This document shows, piece after piece, positions 6,840 through 13,861 of a stretch of 34,370 nt of DNA (the stretch's first letter is position 1; each line of letters opens with the position of its first letter). The DNA lies in the IMG/VR virus record IMGVR_UViG_3300023117_000052, positions 1-34,370 of that record, one strand, 5' to 3'. The notes beneath the pieces were generated by a model. That model was given only the letters and a program-made list of their open reading frames with translations, searched no databases and had not been told where the DNA came from. The position numbers and the translations under genes were made by a program. Source of the stretch: a virus.

Positions 6840-8183
6840 ATGGATAAAGCAAAAACAGAAGGAATACGATTTGTGGAGAGGTCATTACTTGGGACGCTTG
6901 TTCTGAAGCCATCGCTTTACATAAACAATGAGAAGATTTTGTCTATTGCGTTATTCTCATCAGAAAAAAACAGGAAGCTATTTAAGATAATTACCGACTT
7001 GTATAGTAAAGATGAGGAAATAGATTACAATTTGTTAAGCAACCGAGTAGCGCAGGACATAGGCATAGATTATAAGACGCTGGATAGTAACTACCTTGCA
7101 ATGGCAGACTCGTCAAAATTTGACGATTACTTAAAAGAGGTGGTAGAGTATTCCAAGAAAAGCACATTAAGTAAGGCAATAACAGAGGCGAAGGATGGAC
7201 TGTTGGCAGATGAGCCAAGTGATATTATTAAAGCAAGGCTAATGACATCTCTTCAGGATAATGAAATAGAAGATGCTCAAACATTTCACGTATCAGAGTA
7301 CATTAAAGATACGATGGATAGCGTTTACAAGGCCATGAAGTCTAATGGGTTGAGTGGAATAACTACTGGCATAACTAAGTTAAATGAGAGGAACGGGGGT
7401 TGGCAGGGTGGTGATGTTACAATTATAGCGGCACGAGCTGGGCTTGGTAAAACGACTATGGCAATGAATTTGGCATTAACGGCAGCGAGAGAAGGCAACC
7501 CAGTAGCAGTATTTAGTCTTGAGATGGGTGGAGAGCAACTATTGTTATTGTTGGCGGAGATAATAACTGGCGTAGAGACGGAAGACATAAGGGGAGGAAG
7601 AATAAACGAAGACCAAGTAAAAGCGATTGAGGAGGCTATGACTGAGGTTACTAAATTGCCTTTATTTTTAATTGGTGGCGCAAGACCGATAGAGGAAATA
7701 ATTACAAAAATTAGATTTTTGAATAAGAGGGTAAACCTTAAAATGGTGCTTGTTGATTATCTCCAGCTCATACAAAGTGGCAAAAGAATGAGTAATAGGA
7801 ATGCCGAAGTTGAACACGTTTCAAGGCAACTCAAATTAATTGCTATGCCTAATGAGTGTAATTTATCTATGATAGTATTAAGCCAGTTAAATAGAGGTTT
7901 AGAATCGAGAGCCGATAAAAGACCTATGTTATCAGACTTAAGGGATTCGGGAGCAATAGAGCAGGATGCAGATATGGTGTTGATGTTATACCGTGAAAAT
8001 TACTACGACCATGAATGCACGGACAATACAACGGAATTGGCGGTTATGAAGAATAGGTTTGGCAAGACGGGAGTAATAAGGCTTACTTACGTTAGCCGCA
8101 AGTATGTAGATTGGGAGGGAGATATAAACCAAAACTATGACCCTGATAGATATACGGAGTCAGGTGAAGATATACCATTTTAA
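6840..8183 (+). CDS. dnaB: Replicative DNA helicase, DnaB family
   Basis: The 447 aa length is usual for DnaB. Residues ~1-140 are the N-terminal helical domain; the RecA-like core has Walker A ARAGLGKT (198-205), FSLEMG, Walker B VLVDYLQL (303-310) and SQLNRGLESRADKRP...LRDSGAIEQDAD. It would unwind DNA at the phage fork, loaded at the origin within the preceding gene. The C-terminus ESGEDIPF resembles an SSB tail tip, which is unusual for a helicase. The AT-rich IbrAB-like cassette follows. Confidence 0.93.
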   Translation: MDKAKTEGIRFVERSLLGTLVLKPSLYINNEKILSIALFSSEKNRKLFKIITDLYSKDEEIDYNLLSNRVAQDIGIDYKTLDSNYLAMADSSKFDDYLKEVVEYSKKSTLSKAITEAKDGLLADEPSDIIKARLMTSLQDNEIEDAQTFHVSEYIKDTMDSVYKAMKSNGLSGITTGITKLNERNGGWQGGDVTIIAARAGLGKTTMAMNLALTAAREGNPVAVFSLEMGGEQLLLLLAEIITGVETEDIRGGRINEDQVKAIEEAMTEVTKLPLFLIGGARPIEEIITKIRFLNKRVNLKMVLVDYLQLIQSGKRMSNRNAEVEHVSRQLKLIAMPNECNLSMIVLSQLNRGLESRADKRPMLSDLRDSGAIEQDADMVLMLYRENYYDHECTDNTTELAVMKNRFGKTGVIRLTYVSRKYVDWEGDINQNYDPDRYTESGEDIPF

Positions 8184-8243
8184 TTAGTGTATATTTTTTT
8201 TATAAAAACAAAACACTTATTTTTAAATAAAAATACAAATGCA

Positions 8244-9374
8244 ATGAACGAAACAAAAGAAATGATTTTATGTGATTTATCTAAATGTTGTGACTTTGAT
8301 TCTAAAGTGGATTACATTAATAATCTTAGGAAGTTTTTACATGAAAATTCTCCTTTTAAGGACAATCCTGTCGATTATGTTGAATGGGTAAAGTCAGAGA
8401 GGGTTGTTGCTAATGATTATAATCCAAATAAGGTAGCACCACCAGAAATGCAACTTTTAGAGGTGTCTATTGTGAATGATGGGTATACTCAACCGATTGT
8501 AACTTTTCCTCAAGATGATAAAATTGAAGTAGTCGATGGTTTTCACCGTTCAAGGGTAGGTAAAGAATCAATAATAGTGAAAGACAGAGTTAAAGGATAT
8601 TTGCCAATAGTAGGAATTCGAAAAGAGAAGCAAGGCAAAAAAGAAAGGATTGCTTCAACAATTAGGCACAACAGAGCAAGAGGAAAACATCAAGTATCTG
8701 CCATGTCTGAAATAGTTATAGAGTTAAAAAATAGAAATTGGGCAAACAAAAGGATTGCAAGAGAATTGGGGATGGATGAAGATGAGATTTTAAGACTATG
8801 TCAAGTGTCTGGATTAGAGGGGATGTTTCAAGACAAAGATTTTAATAAAGCGTGGGTTGTTCAAGGGTATGCCAATGAAGAATATGATGAAATAACAGAT
8901 GATATTGATGAAGAAGATTTTGATTTAGTTAGAATACCAAAAGAGAGTGATGAAAATAGGATATATCACACATTTGATAAGTGGGAGGCAGTCGATTATG
9001 GTTTTTTTGAAGAGTCTCATAAAACATTAACTCCTATTCAATGTGAATATAAATACAAAGAACTGCTTACTAATTTAAGTGAATTTGAAAGAATTTTGGA
9101 TAAAGTATTGAATGAATGGAAGTATAGTTGTGAACACAATTTGACTAACAGTTCTATGAATAGAATTGCGTGGTTAGGTCAGGCTGCGGTCTGCTACAAG
9201 TACAATGTTCCTTCTAAATATTCAGGCGGTTGGTCTTTATTGACAAAAGATGAGCAAAAAGCAGCTAATTTAATTGCGTTTAAATATTTAAATAAGTGGT
9301 TATTGTCTATGAATATGAGTGAACTTGATTTAAGTGATGCAATTCAAGAAGATAGACAAGTGGAATTATATTAA
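8244..9374 (+). CDS. IbrB-like ParB-domain protein, 376 aa
   Basis: Residues ~52-102 form a ParB/sulfiredoxin-type fold (NPNKVAPPEMQLLEVSI...QPIVTF...VVDGFHR). Residues ~139-150 are the basic segment RHNRARGKHQ, and ~165-200 a helix-turn-helix (NKRIARELGMDEDEILRL). After an acidic linker, a C-terminal domain contains CEHNLTNSSMNRIAWLGQAA and W-rich segments that I associate with IbrB-like phage proteins. IbrB works with IbrA, encoded 13 bases downstream, in a pair named for control of immunoglobulin-binding proteins in E. coli; the biochemistry is unresolved. An upstream GTG at 8187 was not used because its extension looks like leader. Markedly AT-rich. Confidence 0.75.
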   Translation: MNETKEMILCDLSKCCDFDSKVDYINNLRKFLHENSPFKDNPVDYVEWVKSERVVANDYNPNKVAPPEMQLLEVSIVNDGYTQPIVTFPQDDKIEVVDGFHRSRVGKESIIVKDRVKGYLPIVGIRKEKQGKKERIASTIRHNRARGKHQVSAMSEIVIELKNRNWANKRIARELGMDEDEILRLCQVSGLEGMFQDKDFNKAWVVQGYANEEYDEITDDIDEEDFDLVRIPKESDENRIYHTFDKWEAVDYGFFEESHKTLTPIQCEYKYKELLTNLSEFERILDKVLNEWKYSCEHNLTNSSMNRIAWLGQAAVCYKYNVPSKYSGGWSLLTKDEQKAANLIAFKYLNKWLLSMNMSELDLSDAIQEDRQVELY

Positions 9375-9387
9375 TAAAAAAAATAGC

Positions 9388-10635
9388 ATGAAAAAATATA
9401 TTAATAAAAGCGTATTAAAGGCATCTCAAGAAAGAATATCTTCAGTTTTTGATGATTTTGAAAAAATTTATGTATCGTTTAGTGGAGGCAAAGACAGTAC
9501 GGTAATGCTACATTTGGTAATGTCTGAAGCTATTAAGAGAAACAGAAAAGTCGGTGTTTTAATAATAGATTTAGAGGCTCAATATTCGGACACTATAACC
9601 CATATAAATAATTGTATTGATTTGTATGAATCGCACATTGACCTTCATTGGTTTTGTGGGGAATTGTTACTTAGAAATGCGGTTTCCAATTTTGAGCCAA
9701 AATGGGTTTGTTGGGATGAAGATAAAAAGGATTTATGGGTTCGTGAAAAACCATCAAGGTCTTCTGATTTGTCTCAATATGATTTTTATATTCCTAAAAT
9801 GGAATTTGAAGAGTTGATGGTTATATTTGGCGATTGGTATTCTGAGGGTAAAAAAACTGCTGCATTTATTGGCATAAGGTCAGATGAATCTTTACACAGA
9901 TATAGAGCAATAGTTTCTGAAAAAAATGGACTAATGCACAATGGATTTAGGTGGACAACAAAAGTTTCGTCATCACTTTATAATGCGTATCCCTTATATG
10001 ATTGGAAAACTGAAGACGTTTGGGTTTATTTGGGTAAAAACAAACATTTGCCATCAAATCCAATTTATTCAAAAATGTCATTAGCGGGAGTTCCAATTTC
10101 TTCTCAAAGATTGTGTCAACCGTATGGAGATGACCAGAAAAAGGGCTTATGGCTTTATCACTTGTTAGAACCAGATACTTGGAGTAAGCTATTGGCTCGT
10201 GTTTCTGGTGTAAATAGCGGTGCATTATATGTCAATGAGTCTGGTTCTATAAATGGCAACAGATTTGTTACAAAACCAGAAAATATGAGTTGGCAAGAGT
10301 ATACTAATTTTTTATTATCTACAATGCCAAAAATTACTCAAGATAATTACAAGTTAAGATTTAAGAAATTTATAGTTGGTTGGAAAAAAAGAGGATATGA
10401 TAAAATACCTGACGAGGCTCCACACAATTTAGAGGTTAAATGTTGGGCTCCTTCATGGAAGAGGATGTCTCGTTGCATATTAAGAAACGATTTTTACTGC
10501 AAAGGTCTTGGACAAACACAACCAAAGTCAGAGGCATATGAAAAGTTTAAATCAATAAAATATAATAATAAATTAAAAGAAAAGATAAAAAAAGACAATC
10601 AAGTAGATTCGGCAATTCAATTAGAAATAACATAA
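9388..10635 (+). CDS. IbrA-like PAPS-reductase-family protein (DUF3440 type), 415 aa
   Basis: The PP-loop YVSFSGGKDSTVM (residues ~28-40) marks the PAPS reductase/ATP pyrophosphatase fold. The signatures GIRSDESLHRYRAI and YPLYDWKTEDVWVY are those of IbrA/DUF3440 proteins. C-terminal cysteines (RLCQPYG, KCWAPSW, RCILRNDFYCKG) could bind metal or sulfur. Sulfonucleotide or nucleotide-dependent sulfur chemistry is possible, as in the DndC relatives, but the substrate is unknown. It pairs with the upstream ParB-like gene. ATG 9388 was chosen over 9334, which would overlap that gene by 41 bases. AT-rich (14 G/C of 60 at 10321-10380). Confidence 0.8.
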   Translation: MKKYINKSVLKASQERISSVFDDFEKIYVSFSGGKDSTVMLHLVMSEAIKRNRKVGVLIIDLEAQYSDTITHINNCIDLYESHIDLHWFCGELLLRNAVSNFEPKWVCWDEDKKDLWVREKPSRSSDLSQYDFYIPKMEFEELMVIFGDWYSEGKKTAAFIGIRSDESLHRYRAIVSEKNGLMHNGFRWTTKVSSSLYNAYPLYDWKTEDVWVYLGKNKHLPSNPIYSKMSLAGVPISSQRLCQPYGDDQKKGLWLYHLLEPDTWSKLLARVSGVNSGALYVNESGSINGNRFVTKPENMSWQEYTNFLLSTMPKITQDNYKLRFKKFIVGWKKRGYDKIPDEAPHNLEVKCWAPSWKRMSRCILRNDFYCKGLGQTQPKSEAYEKFKSIKYNNKLKEKIKKDNQVDSAIQLEIT

Positions 10636-10647
10636 AATACCATTTTT

Positions 10648-10734
10648 ATGACATCCGTTATTATTAACTACGGAGCAAGTGGCATTGTCCTAAACGTAGG
10701 CAGTGCTGCTTTTAAAAAAGAAGATGAACCCTAA
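10648..10734 (+). CDS. Possible 28-aa peptide overlapping the ninG start
   Basis: The ATG at 10648 opens a 28-codon frame (MTSVIINYGASGIVLNVG...) ending at 10734, which overlaps the next gene by 11 bases. It is hydrophobic, then charged. The same DNA forms a long hairpin, so coding and RNA structure compete as explanations. Confidence 0.3.
   Translation: MTSVIINYGASGIVLNVGSAAFKKEDEP
10677..10711 (+). terminator. Long hairpin directly upstream of ninG
   Basis: Arms 10677-10687 and 10701-10711 pair over 11 bp (including G-T pairs). After one bulged T (10688), CCTA (10689-10692) pairs with TAGG (10697-10700) around the loop AACG. Only a few T follow, then an A run and the ATG at 10724. It may end transcription of the IbrAB cassette or act as a translational leader for ninG. 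Confidence 0.5.
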
Positions 10735-11392
10735 GAAGATAAAGACATATACTTGCCGAATTTGTAAGTCTAAGTACGAAAGGATGATGGGGCAGACGTA
10801 TATTAAGTGGTGTTCTGATAAATGTCAAGATGCTTACATAAAAAAAACAGTAGAGAAGGTAAGAGAGGAGCAAAAAAGAAAAAAGCGTAAAGAGTGGCGA
10901 GAGCAAAAGCAAAAGTATAGAGCAGAGTTAGGAATAAGTGTAGACCATTTGCAGAAGGCTATAAATAAGATAGTCAGGAAACTGGATGAGAATGAGCCTT
11001 GTATAGTGTTTCCAGCATTGCCAATAGACCCATCCACGAAACAGGCGGGGCATAGCTTTAGTAGGTCAAGGAAACCACATTTGAAGTATCTTTTGTTAAA
11101 TATACATGGGGAGTCGGAAAGGAGCAACGGAGACCAAAACATAACAGATGAGGTGCGTGTAAGGGCAGTAGCTGACAGGTATGGCGATGAGGTATTAGAG
11201 TGGTTATATTGGGCAGATACGCATAACAGACCACTGAAGCTAACGCAACAGGATAAGAACGAAGCTATTAAAGAAGCAAGAAAGATACATAGGGAGTTAG
11301 AGCAAGGCGCAGAATATACAAGGTCTTATATTGACGCAAGACTGCGGTTATATAAGCTACCTGAAGACTATTTAAAACAAAATAAGATATAA
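10724..11392 (+). CDS. ninG: NinG/Rap-like recombination nuclease, 222 aa
   Basis: An N-terminal zinc knuckle (CRICKSKYERM...WCSDKC) is followed by a basic coiled region (EEQKRKKRKEWREQKQK) and the NinG core (LQKAINKIVRKLDENEPC...QAGHSFSRSRKPHLKYL...NIHG). Lambda NinG (Rap) assists recombination by processing branched DNA. The second zinc site is degenerate: the usual CISC reads CIVF and the CxxCN after HG reads ESERSN. ATG 10724 was chosen over 10703, which lies in the hairpin tail. Its place after helicase genes matches the lambda-like nin position. Confidence 0.75.
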   Translation: MNPKKIKTYTCRICKSKYERMMGQTYIKWCSDKCQDAYIKKTVEKVREEQKRKKRKEWREQKQKYRAELGISVDHLQKAINKIVRKLDENEPCIVFPALPIDPSTKQAGHSFSRSRKPHLKYLLLNIHGESERSNGDQNITDEVRVRAVADRYGDEVLEWLYWADTHNRPLKLTQQDKNEAIKEARKIHRELEQGAEYTRSYIDARLRLYKLPEDYLKQNKI

Positions 11393-11393
11393 A

Positions 11394-11591
11394 ATGATAA
11401 AGGACGTATTCGCAAAAATAATGGAGACAATAATTACTGGTCTGAAAGAATATGACGAAGAGGAACTTAATTATAGATACGCAAGGATAGGAGGTGCGCT
11501 TGTATTATTCCAAGAGCAAACGCTGGTAATGTGGGGAGAAGATGATAACTGTAATGAAGTGGAGTGGTTTGAAACCATAAATCTGAACTGA
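11394..11591 (+). CDS. Small hypothetical protein, 65 aa
   Basis: It begins one base after the ninG stop and its stop (TGA) overlaps the next ATG, so it is translated within the same transcript. Acidic overall, with YDEEELNYRYARIGGAL and LVMWGEDDNCNEVEWFE. No family recognised, no membrane segment. Confidence 0.6.
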   Translation: MIKDVFAKIMETIITGLKEYDEEELNYRYARIGGALVLFQEQTLVMWGEDDNCNEVEWFETINLN

Positions 11592-11782
11592 TGCGAGTTT
11601 GGGAAAATCAAAAGACTATCAAGGAATTTACTCCAGCATCAAAGCAGAGGTTTTGCTGGGCGGTATGCCATAACTGTAAGCGCAGATGGTCAGAGACAAA
11701 TACCAAGATGGTGCATATGATATACACCAATAAGACACTATACATATGTGATGACTGCGTGGATGAGGTTAAGTTGATTTAA
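11591..11782 (+). CDS. Small zinc-ribbon protein, 63 aa
   Basis: Cysteines are arranged as CHNC near residues 26-29 and CDDC near 53-56, separated by about 23 residues, giving a four-Cys zinc ribbon, with an extra C at 22. The N-terminal part is basic. Such ribbons in phages often bind nucleic acid or RNA polymerase, but no specific role is visible. Its ATG overlaps the previous stop. Confidence 0.6.
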   Translation: MRVWENQKTIKEFTPASKQRFCWAVCHNCKRRWSETNTKMVHMIYTNKTLYICDDCVDEVKLI

Positions 11783-11810
11783 TTTATAATAAAATAAAAT
11801 AGTATTTTTG
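11778..11810 (+). promoter_or_regulatory. Candidate promoter, Bacteroidota type
   Basis: TATTTTTG (11803-11810) fits TAnnTTTG. A near -33 box TTTA lies at 11778-11781 with a 21-base spacer. It could drive the small-gene block from 11873 onward. Confidence 0.5.
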
Positions 11811-11811
11811 T

Positions 11812-11886
11812 ATGATAGTATTTAGCATAATGTGTGCCATATTATTTATTATATGGATTCAACTTGATAGCCATGATGGTTTATAG
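11812..11886 (+). CDS. Possible 24-aa membrane peptide
   Basis: The ATG at 11812 opens MIVFSIMCAILFIIWIQLDSHDGL, one membrane-length helix with an acidic end. It begins one base after the candidate promoter box, so that promoter could not express it; transcription would have to come from upstream. Weak support. Confidence 0.3.
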   Translation: MIVFSIMCAILFIIWIQLDSHDGL

Positions 11887-11968
11887 ATACGAGCCTCCAT
11901 TGAGTGAAGAGATGCAACTGTTATTTGTAGATTTTTGGAATAAGAAGGTATGGCATTTTGCCAATTAA
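11873..11968 (+). CDS. Possible small protein, 31 aa
   Basis: ATG 11873 (or 11876) opens MMVYRYEPPLSEEMQLLFVD and continues to a TAA at 11966. It overlaps the preceding short frame by 14 bases and ends 19 bases before the next gene, filling the gap. The product is short with aromatic residues (DFWNKKVWHF). Family unknown. Confidence 0.4.
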   Translation: MMVYRYEPPLSEEMQLLFVDFWNKKVWHFAN

Positions 11969-11987
11969 ATTAAAAGACTAAAGTAAG

Positions 11988-12185
11988 ATGAAAAGAGATT
12001 TGAACGATTTTATACCTGAGGTAACTGTCCTAAGCGTTGAGGAATTTAGGCGTAGGTACAACATTAAAAAGACAAACCCTGCTATTGGATATGATATGAG
12101 GCAGGCAAAGGTAGACTGGTGCCAGCCCGACAGGGATAGGTTTTTGATACTTACCGAAAAGACACGAAATTATTATAACATTTAA
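11988..12185 (+). CDS. Small basic hypothetical protein, 65 aa
   Basis: Charged, with LSVEEFRRRYNIKKTNPAIGYDMRQAKVDW and a single Cys. No membrane segment or zinc motif. It sits in a run of short same-strand genes with 10-20 base spacers. The sequence looks like a compact helical protein; no family is recognised. Confidence 0.55.
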   Translation: MKRDLNDFIPEVTVLSVEEFRRRYNIKKTNPAIGYDMRQAKVDWCQPDRDRFLILTEKTRNYYNI

Positions 12186-12195
12186 AACTATTAGA

Positions 12196-12504
12196 ATGAG
12201 AATTATTATAACATTTATTTTAATGACCCTTTTTGGGGGAGTTCTTTTTAGCCAACAGAAGCAACCCGAATACAAGCCATTGCCTGAGATGACCATTGAT
12301 GCTAATGCACAGGTAGAGATAGTTTATGCAGTAGCAGAGGTGCAAAGGGTTATACCCATTGTGGCAAGTGATACTACTGGCGTTGGCATTACTGCGGAGA
12401 CAAAGTTTTTTATAAGGACAGAGACTGTGCTTGATACCATTGCAGTACCAAGATTCTTTTTCTTTGATAAGAAGAGCGGGGAAAAGATATACTTTAAGCC
12501 ATGA
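12196..12504 (+). CDS. Secreted hypothetical protein, 102 aa, with Sec signal peptide
   Basis: MRIIITFILMTLFGGVLFSQ is a clear signal peptide ending in the Bacteroidota-style SQ cut. The mature part (~82 aa) starts QKQPEYKPLPEMTIDANAQ and is beta-rich with no cysteine. It should be periplasmic or surface-exposed. An early or middle gene for a small exported protein is typical of superinfection-exclusion factors, but that is inference. Its stop overlaps the next ATG (ATGA). Confidence 0.6.
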   Translation: MRIIITFILMTLFGGVLFSQQKQPEYKPLPEMTIDANAQVEIVYAVAEVQRVIPIVASDTTGVGITAETKFFIRTETVLDTIAVPRFFFFDKKSGEKIYFKP

Positions 12505-12671
12505 GAGAGATAATCAAGCTATCGGCAATCTGCAATAACTGTGGATGCCCTGACATGGAAGAAAGGCATGACCATTATTGGTGTGATTTGTGTGGGAATG
12601 AGCAGCCGAGACGATTAACTCTTCAAGAAGCCATGCGAGAGGCAGTCAATAAAATAAAACTGGATATGTAA
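12501..12671 (+). CDS. Small zinc-ribbon protein, 56 aa
   Basis: ATG 12501 overlaps the previous stop. The product has CNNCGC (residues 11-16) and CDLC (28-31), a compact four-Cys zinc ribbon with HDH between, followed by a helical tail (LTLQEAMREAVNKIKLDM). This is the second short zinc-ribbon gene in the block. Probably nucleic-acid or protein binding; role unknown. Confidence 0.6.
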   Translation: MREIIKLSAICNNCGCPDMEERHDHYWCDLCGNEQPRRLTLQEAMREAVNKIKLDM

Positions 12672-12689
12672 CTAAATAAAGCAGATTAA

Positions 12690-12788
12690 ATGAAGATGAA
12701 AGAAGATAATAGTTTTTATTTAGGCATGGTGGTAGGAGCTATTGTCTCTTTAATTGGTGTTGTATCTGCAATTATGTATAATATTTAA
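12690..12788 (+). CDS. Small single-pass membrane protein, 32 aa
   Basis: The ATG at 12690 gives MKMKEDNSFYLGMVVGAIVSL and continues hydrophobic to residue ~29, then ends in YNI. One transmembrane helix with a charged N-terminus. Spacing to neighbours and the terminator just after its stop support a real gene. Function unknown. Confidence 0.5.
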   Translation: MKMKEDNSFYLGMVVGAIVSLIGVVSAIMYNI

Positions 12789-12812
12789 ATTAATATAATC
12801 TCAGTGTTGGTT

Positions 12813-12838
12813 AGGGGGTAACTCCCCTTCCCTTTTTA
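12813..12838 (+). terminator. Intrinsic terminator
   Basis: AGGGGG (12813-12818) pairs with TCCCCT (12823-12828; the innermost pair is G-T) around the loop TAAC, followed by TCCC and a T5 run. It lies 25 bases after the membrane-peptide gene and would close the small-gene transcript that begins upstream. Confidence 0.65.
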
Positions 12839-12935
12839 TTTATAAGTTATTTTATACGTATATTTATTAAAAATTAAGAACATCAAATTTGCAAGACAAA
12901 CATTAAGGGAACTGATTTTTATTGCTTTATGTGTT

Positions 12936-13199
12936 ATGGTGTGGTATATGGTATCTCGCTTACTTGTTGGGTGCAGTAAAGATGATTTTAAAGTCGAAAC
13001 ATCTACCCAGTATAAGGCGATAGACCATGACTTTGCTATTGAGGTTGTAAACGTAGATGAGACAACGATACAGGTAAAAATGATATGGAATGAGATAAGC
13101 CCTGATGATGTTACTTGCAAGACGTTCTTATTAGACAGAAGGATATTAGAGCAATACGAAATATGTCAGAGGTGTCCTAATAATTGTGATGACGAATAA
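12936..13199 (+). CDS. Putative lipoprotein, 87 aa (start uncertain)
   Basis: From ATG 12936 the product reads MVWYMVSRLLVGC-SKDD, with a lipobox (LVGC), so it may be a lipid-anchored envelope protein. The frame stays open upstream without ATG. An ATT at 12873 would add KNIKFARQTLRELIFIALCV, a basic segment then a hydrophobic core, which looks like a truer signal peptide. The mature part ends with several cysteines (CQRCPNNC). It follows a terminator; weak promoter-like boxes lie at 12859-12866 and 12884-12891. Superinfection exclusion is possible; family unknown. Confidence 0.5.
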   Translation: MVWYMVSRLLVGCSKDDFKVETSTQYKAIDHDFAIEVVNVDETTIQVKMIWNEISPDDVTCKTFLLDRRILEQYEICQRCPNNCDDE

Positions 13200-13335
13200 A
13201 CAAAGAGAGCAAAAGCACAGGCAGATGAGAAGCCATTTGTCGGGCGCAGTATTACATAGCTACAATAAAGACTATGAGCGGACTATGGAGGAAATAAAAA
13301 AGGCAGCTATTATATTAAAGAAACTATTGGAATGA
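13189..13335 (+). CDS. Small basic hypothetical protein, 48 aa
   Basis: The ATG at 13189 overlaps the lipoprotein gene end by 11 bases, and the stop overlaps the next ATG. The product is basic and helical (MTNKQREQKHRQMRSHLSG, then MEEIKKAAIILKKLLE). Double coupling to both neighbours supports it. Function unknown; nucleic-acid binding is possible from its charge. Confidence 0.55.
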   Translation: MTNKQREQKHRQMRSHLSGAVLHSYNKDYERTMEEIKKAAIILKKLLE

Positions 13336-13715
13336 AGTACCAGTATAACGATACATGGACTTACGACCTTGAATTTGGTCAGCTTGAGGGTGAGGAGTAC
13401 ATTGTAAAAATGATGTCAGGCTCTAAGGTAGAGGTAAAGGCAGATAGGATGACATTAGATACAGGCAACCTTTATTTCGAGTATGAGTGTAGAGGAAAGC
13501 TATCGGGTATATCAACAACAAAGGCAGACTATCTGTGCTATAAAGTAAGCGACTGGATGGTACTAACTTTTGAGGTGGTTAAACTAAAGGAGGCATTAAA
13601 AGTATTAGTAAAGAATGGTAAAGCTAAGATGGGGGTAAAGGGTGGAGATGATAAAGCATCAAGGGGCATACTGGTAAAGATTGACAAACTATTAAAAGCA
13701 ATAAACGATGTTTAA
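13332..13715 (+). CDS. Putative PD-(D/E)XK-like nuclease, 127 aa
   Basis: The stretch ADRMTLDTGNLYFEYECRGK followed by SGISTTKADYLCYKV resembles small phage PD-(D/E)XK endonucleases, where an acidic residue before TGN and the E-x-E/K strand form the active site (here D43, E50, E52 with R/K following). The exact catalytic triad is not certain. Resolution of branched DNA before packaging would suit its place just upstream of the terminase genes. The start overlaps the previous stop. Confidence 0.45.
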   Translation: MKYQYNDTWTYDLEFGQLEGEEYIVKMMSGSKVEVKADRMTLDTGNLYFEYECRGKLSGISTTKADYLCYKVSDWMVLTFEVVKLKEALKVLVKNGKAKMGVKGGDDKASRGILVKIDKLLKAINDV

Positions 13716-13854
13716 AGGAAAGGTAATACAGATGTTAAGCGAGATGTTGGAGAATGGAGACATACAGGTGGAAGTCATACCAACCGAGACGGGTATAGAA
13801 AAGACAGAGGTCAATATCTACATCGAGGGTAAAAAGTATCGAGTAACTAAATAA
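13708..13854 (+). CDS. Small hypothetical protein, 48 aa
   Basis: ATG 13708 overlaps the previous gene by 8 bases. The product is MFKGKVIQMLSEMLENGDIQ followed by two beta-like strands (VEVIPTETG and KTEVNIYIEG). No known motif. It belongs to the chain of overlapping short genes before the terminase. Confidence 0.5.
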   Translation: MFKGKVIQMLSEMLENGDIQVEVIPTETGIEKTEVNIYIEGKKYRVTK

Positions 13855-13861
13855 AAGAACT

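Noticed and set aside
8187-8243. GTG-started N-terminal extension of the ParB-like protein
   Set aside because: AT-rich leader-like sequence giving a Lys/Phe-rich segment unlike the family; ATG 8244 begins the plausible protein.
9334-9387. Upstream start for the PAPS-reductase-like gene
   Set aside because: It overlaps the upstream gene by 41 bases and adds no conserved part; ATG 9388 gives a normal short spacer.
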